Shown here in pieces: positions 63,913 to 64,000 of a stretch of DNA of 64,000 bases (the stretch's first letter is position 1; each line of letters starts with the position of its first letter). The stretch spans positions 27,488 through 91,487 of the forward strand of contig VZRG01001672.1 of NCBI GenBank assembly GCA_013397435.1. The letters are read 5' to 3'. This stretch comes from Erythrocercus mccallii (Eukaryota > Chordata > Aves > Passeriformes > Dicruridae). The translations under genes and the position numbers were made by a program. The notes beneath the pieces are model-generated. The model was given only the letters and a program-made list of their open reading frames with translations, was not told where the DNA came from and made no database searches.

Positions 63913-64000
63913 CCATCCCCTCAGTTTTGACAGCTCCGCTTAACGACTGACAGTAAATGAGGTTTGTGCTGTGTCAGGTGTTCAGGAAAGGGCTCTGGCA
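63913..64000. other. Short unique end of window
   Basis: Too short to interpret; nothing recognised. Confidence 0.5.

Noticed and set aside
1..64000. CRISPR arrays, operons, tRNA, rRNA and bacterial-type promoters
   Set aside because: No regularly spaced repeats, no cloverleaf sequences and no bacterial gene layout; the window is vertebrate nuclear DNA.

Overview
This window looks like ordinary nuclear DNA from a bird, probably Neoaves and possibly a songbird. It is AT-rich and intergenic or intronic, and I found no protein-coding exon, tRNA, rRNA or other RNA gene that I can support. The avian assignment rests on four CR1 LINE copies whose 3' ends and reverse-transcriptase remnants match the bird CR1 pattern, and on several endogenous-retrovirus solo LTRs of types familiar from bird genomes. 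The reading frames are short, start anywhere, lack family signatures and mostly coincide with repeats.

Layout. 0-10 kb: a tetranucleotide repeat at the left edge, one old minus-strand CR1 (1.43-2.27 kb), then plain AT-rich sequence. 10-29 kb: mostly unique sequence, with a possible short LTR (10.2 kb), a probable minus-strand LTR (16.5-17.3 kb), a CR1 3' end (23.7-24.0 kb) and scattered simple repeats. 29-30 kb: a GC-richer island of unknown identity followed by a strongly T/G-biased tract. 33.9-45 kb: a cluster of six LTR-like insertions (about 33.9, 35.4, 37.0, 38.9, 40.3 and 44.2 kb). Three of these have convincing target-site duplications that I read directly: 6 bp exact at 38.9 kb, 6 bp exact at 44.2 kb, and 5 bp with one mismatch at 40.3 kb. 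45-50 kb: unique sequence with several micro- and minisatellites, and a stretch near 48.6 kb with a cluster of homeodomain/POU-like motifs. 50.4-51.7 kb: the longest CR1 copy. 55.7-57.1 kb: a CR1 split by a 603-bp LTR with an exact 5-bp duplication. 57-64 kb: mostly unique, ending in another T/G-rich tract.

No genes work together here. The readable history is one of retrotransposition: CR1 copies arrived first (one was later broken by an LTR), and LTR elements then collapsed to solo LTRs with no recognisable gag, pol or env left. I did not find a new biological system. The most useful observations are the LTR cluster with its duplications, the nested insertion, a 21-base G homopolymer beside CAG repeats inside one LTR, and a diverged local duplication at 41.7 and 43.3 kb.
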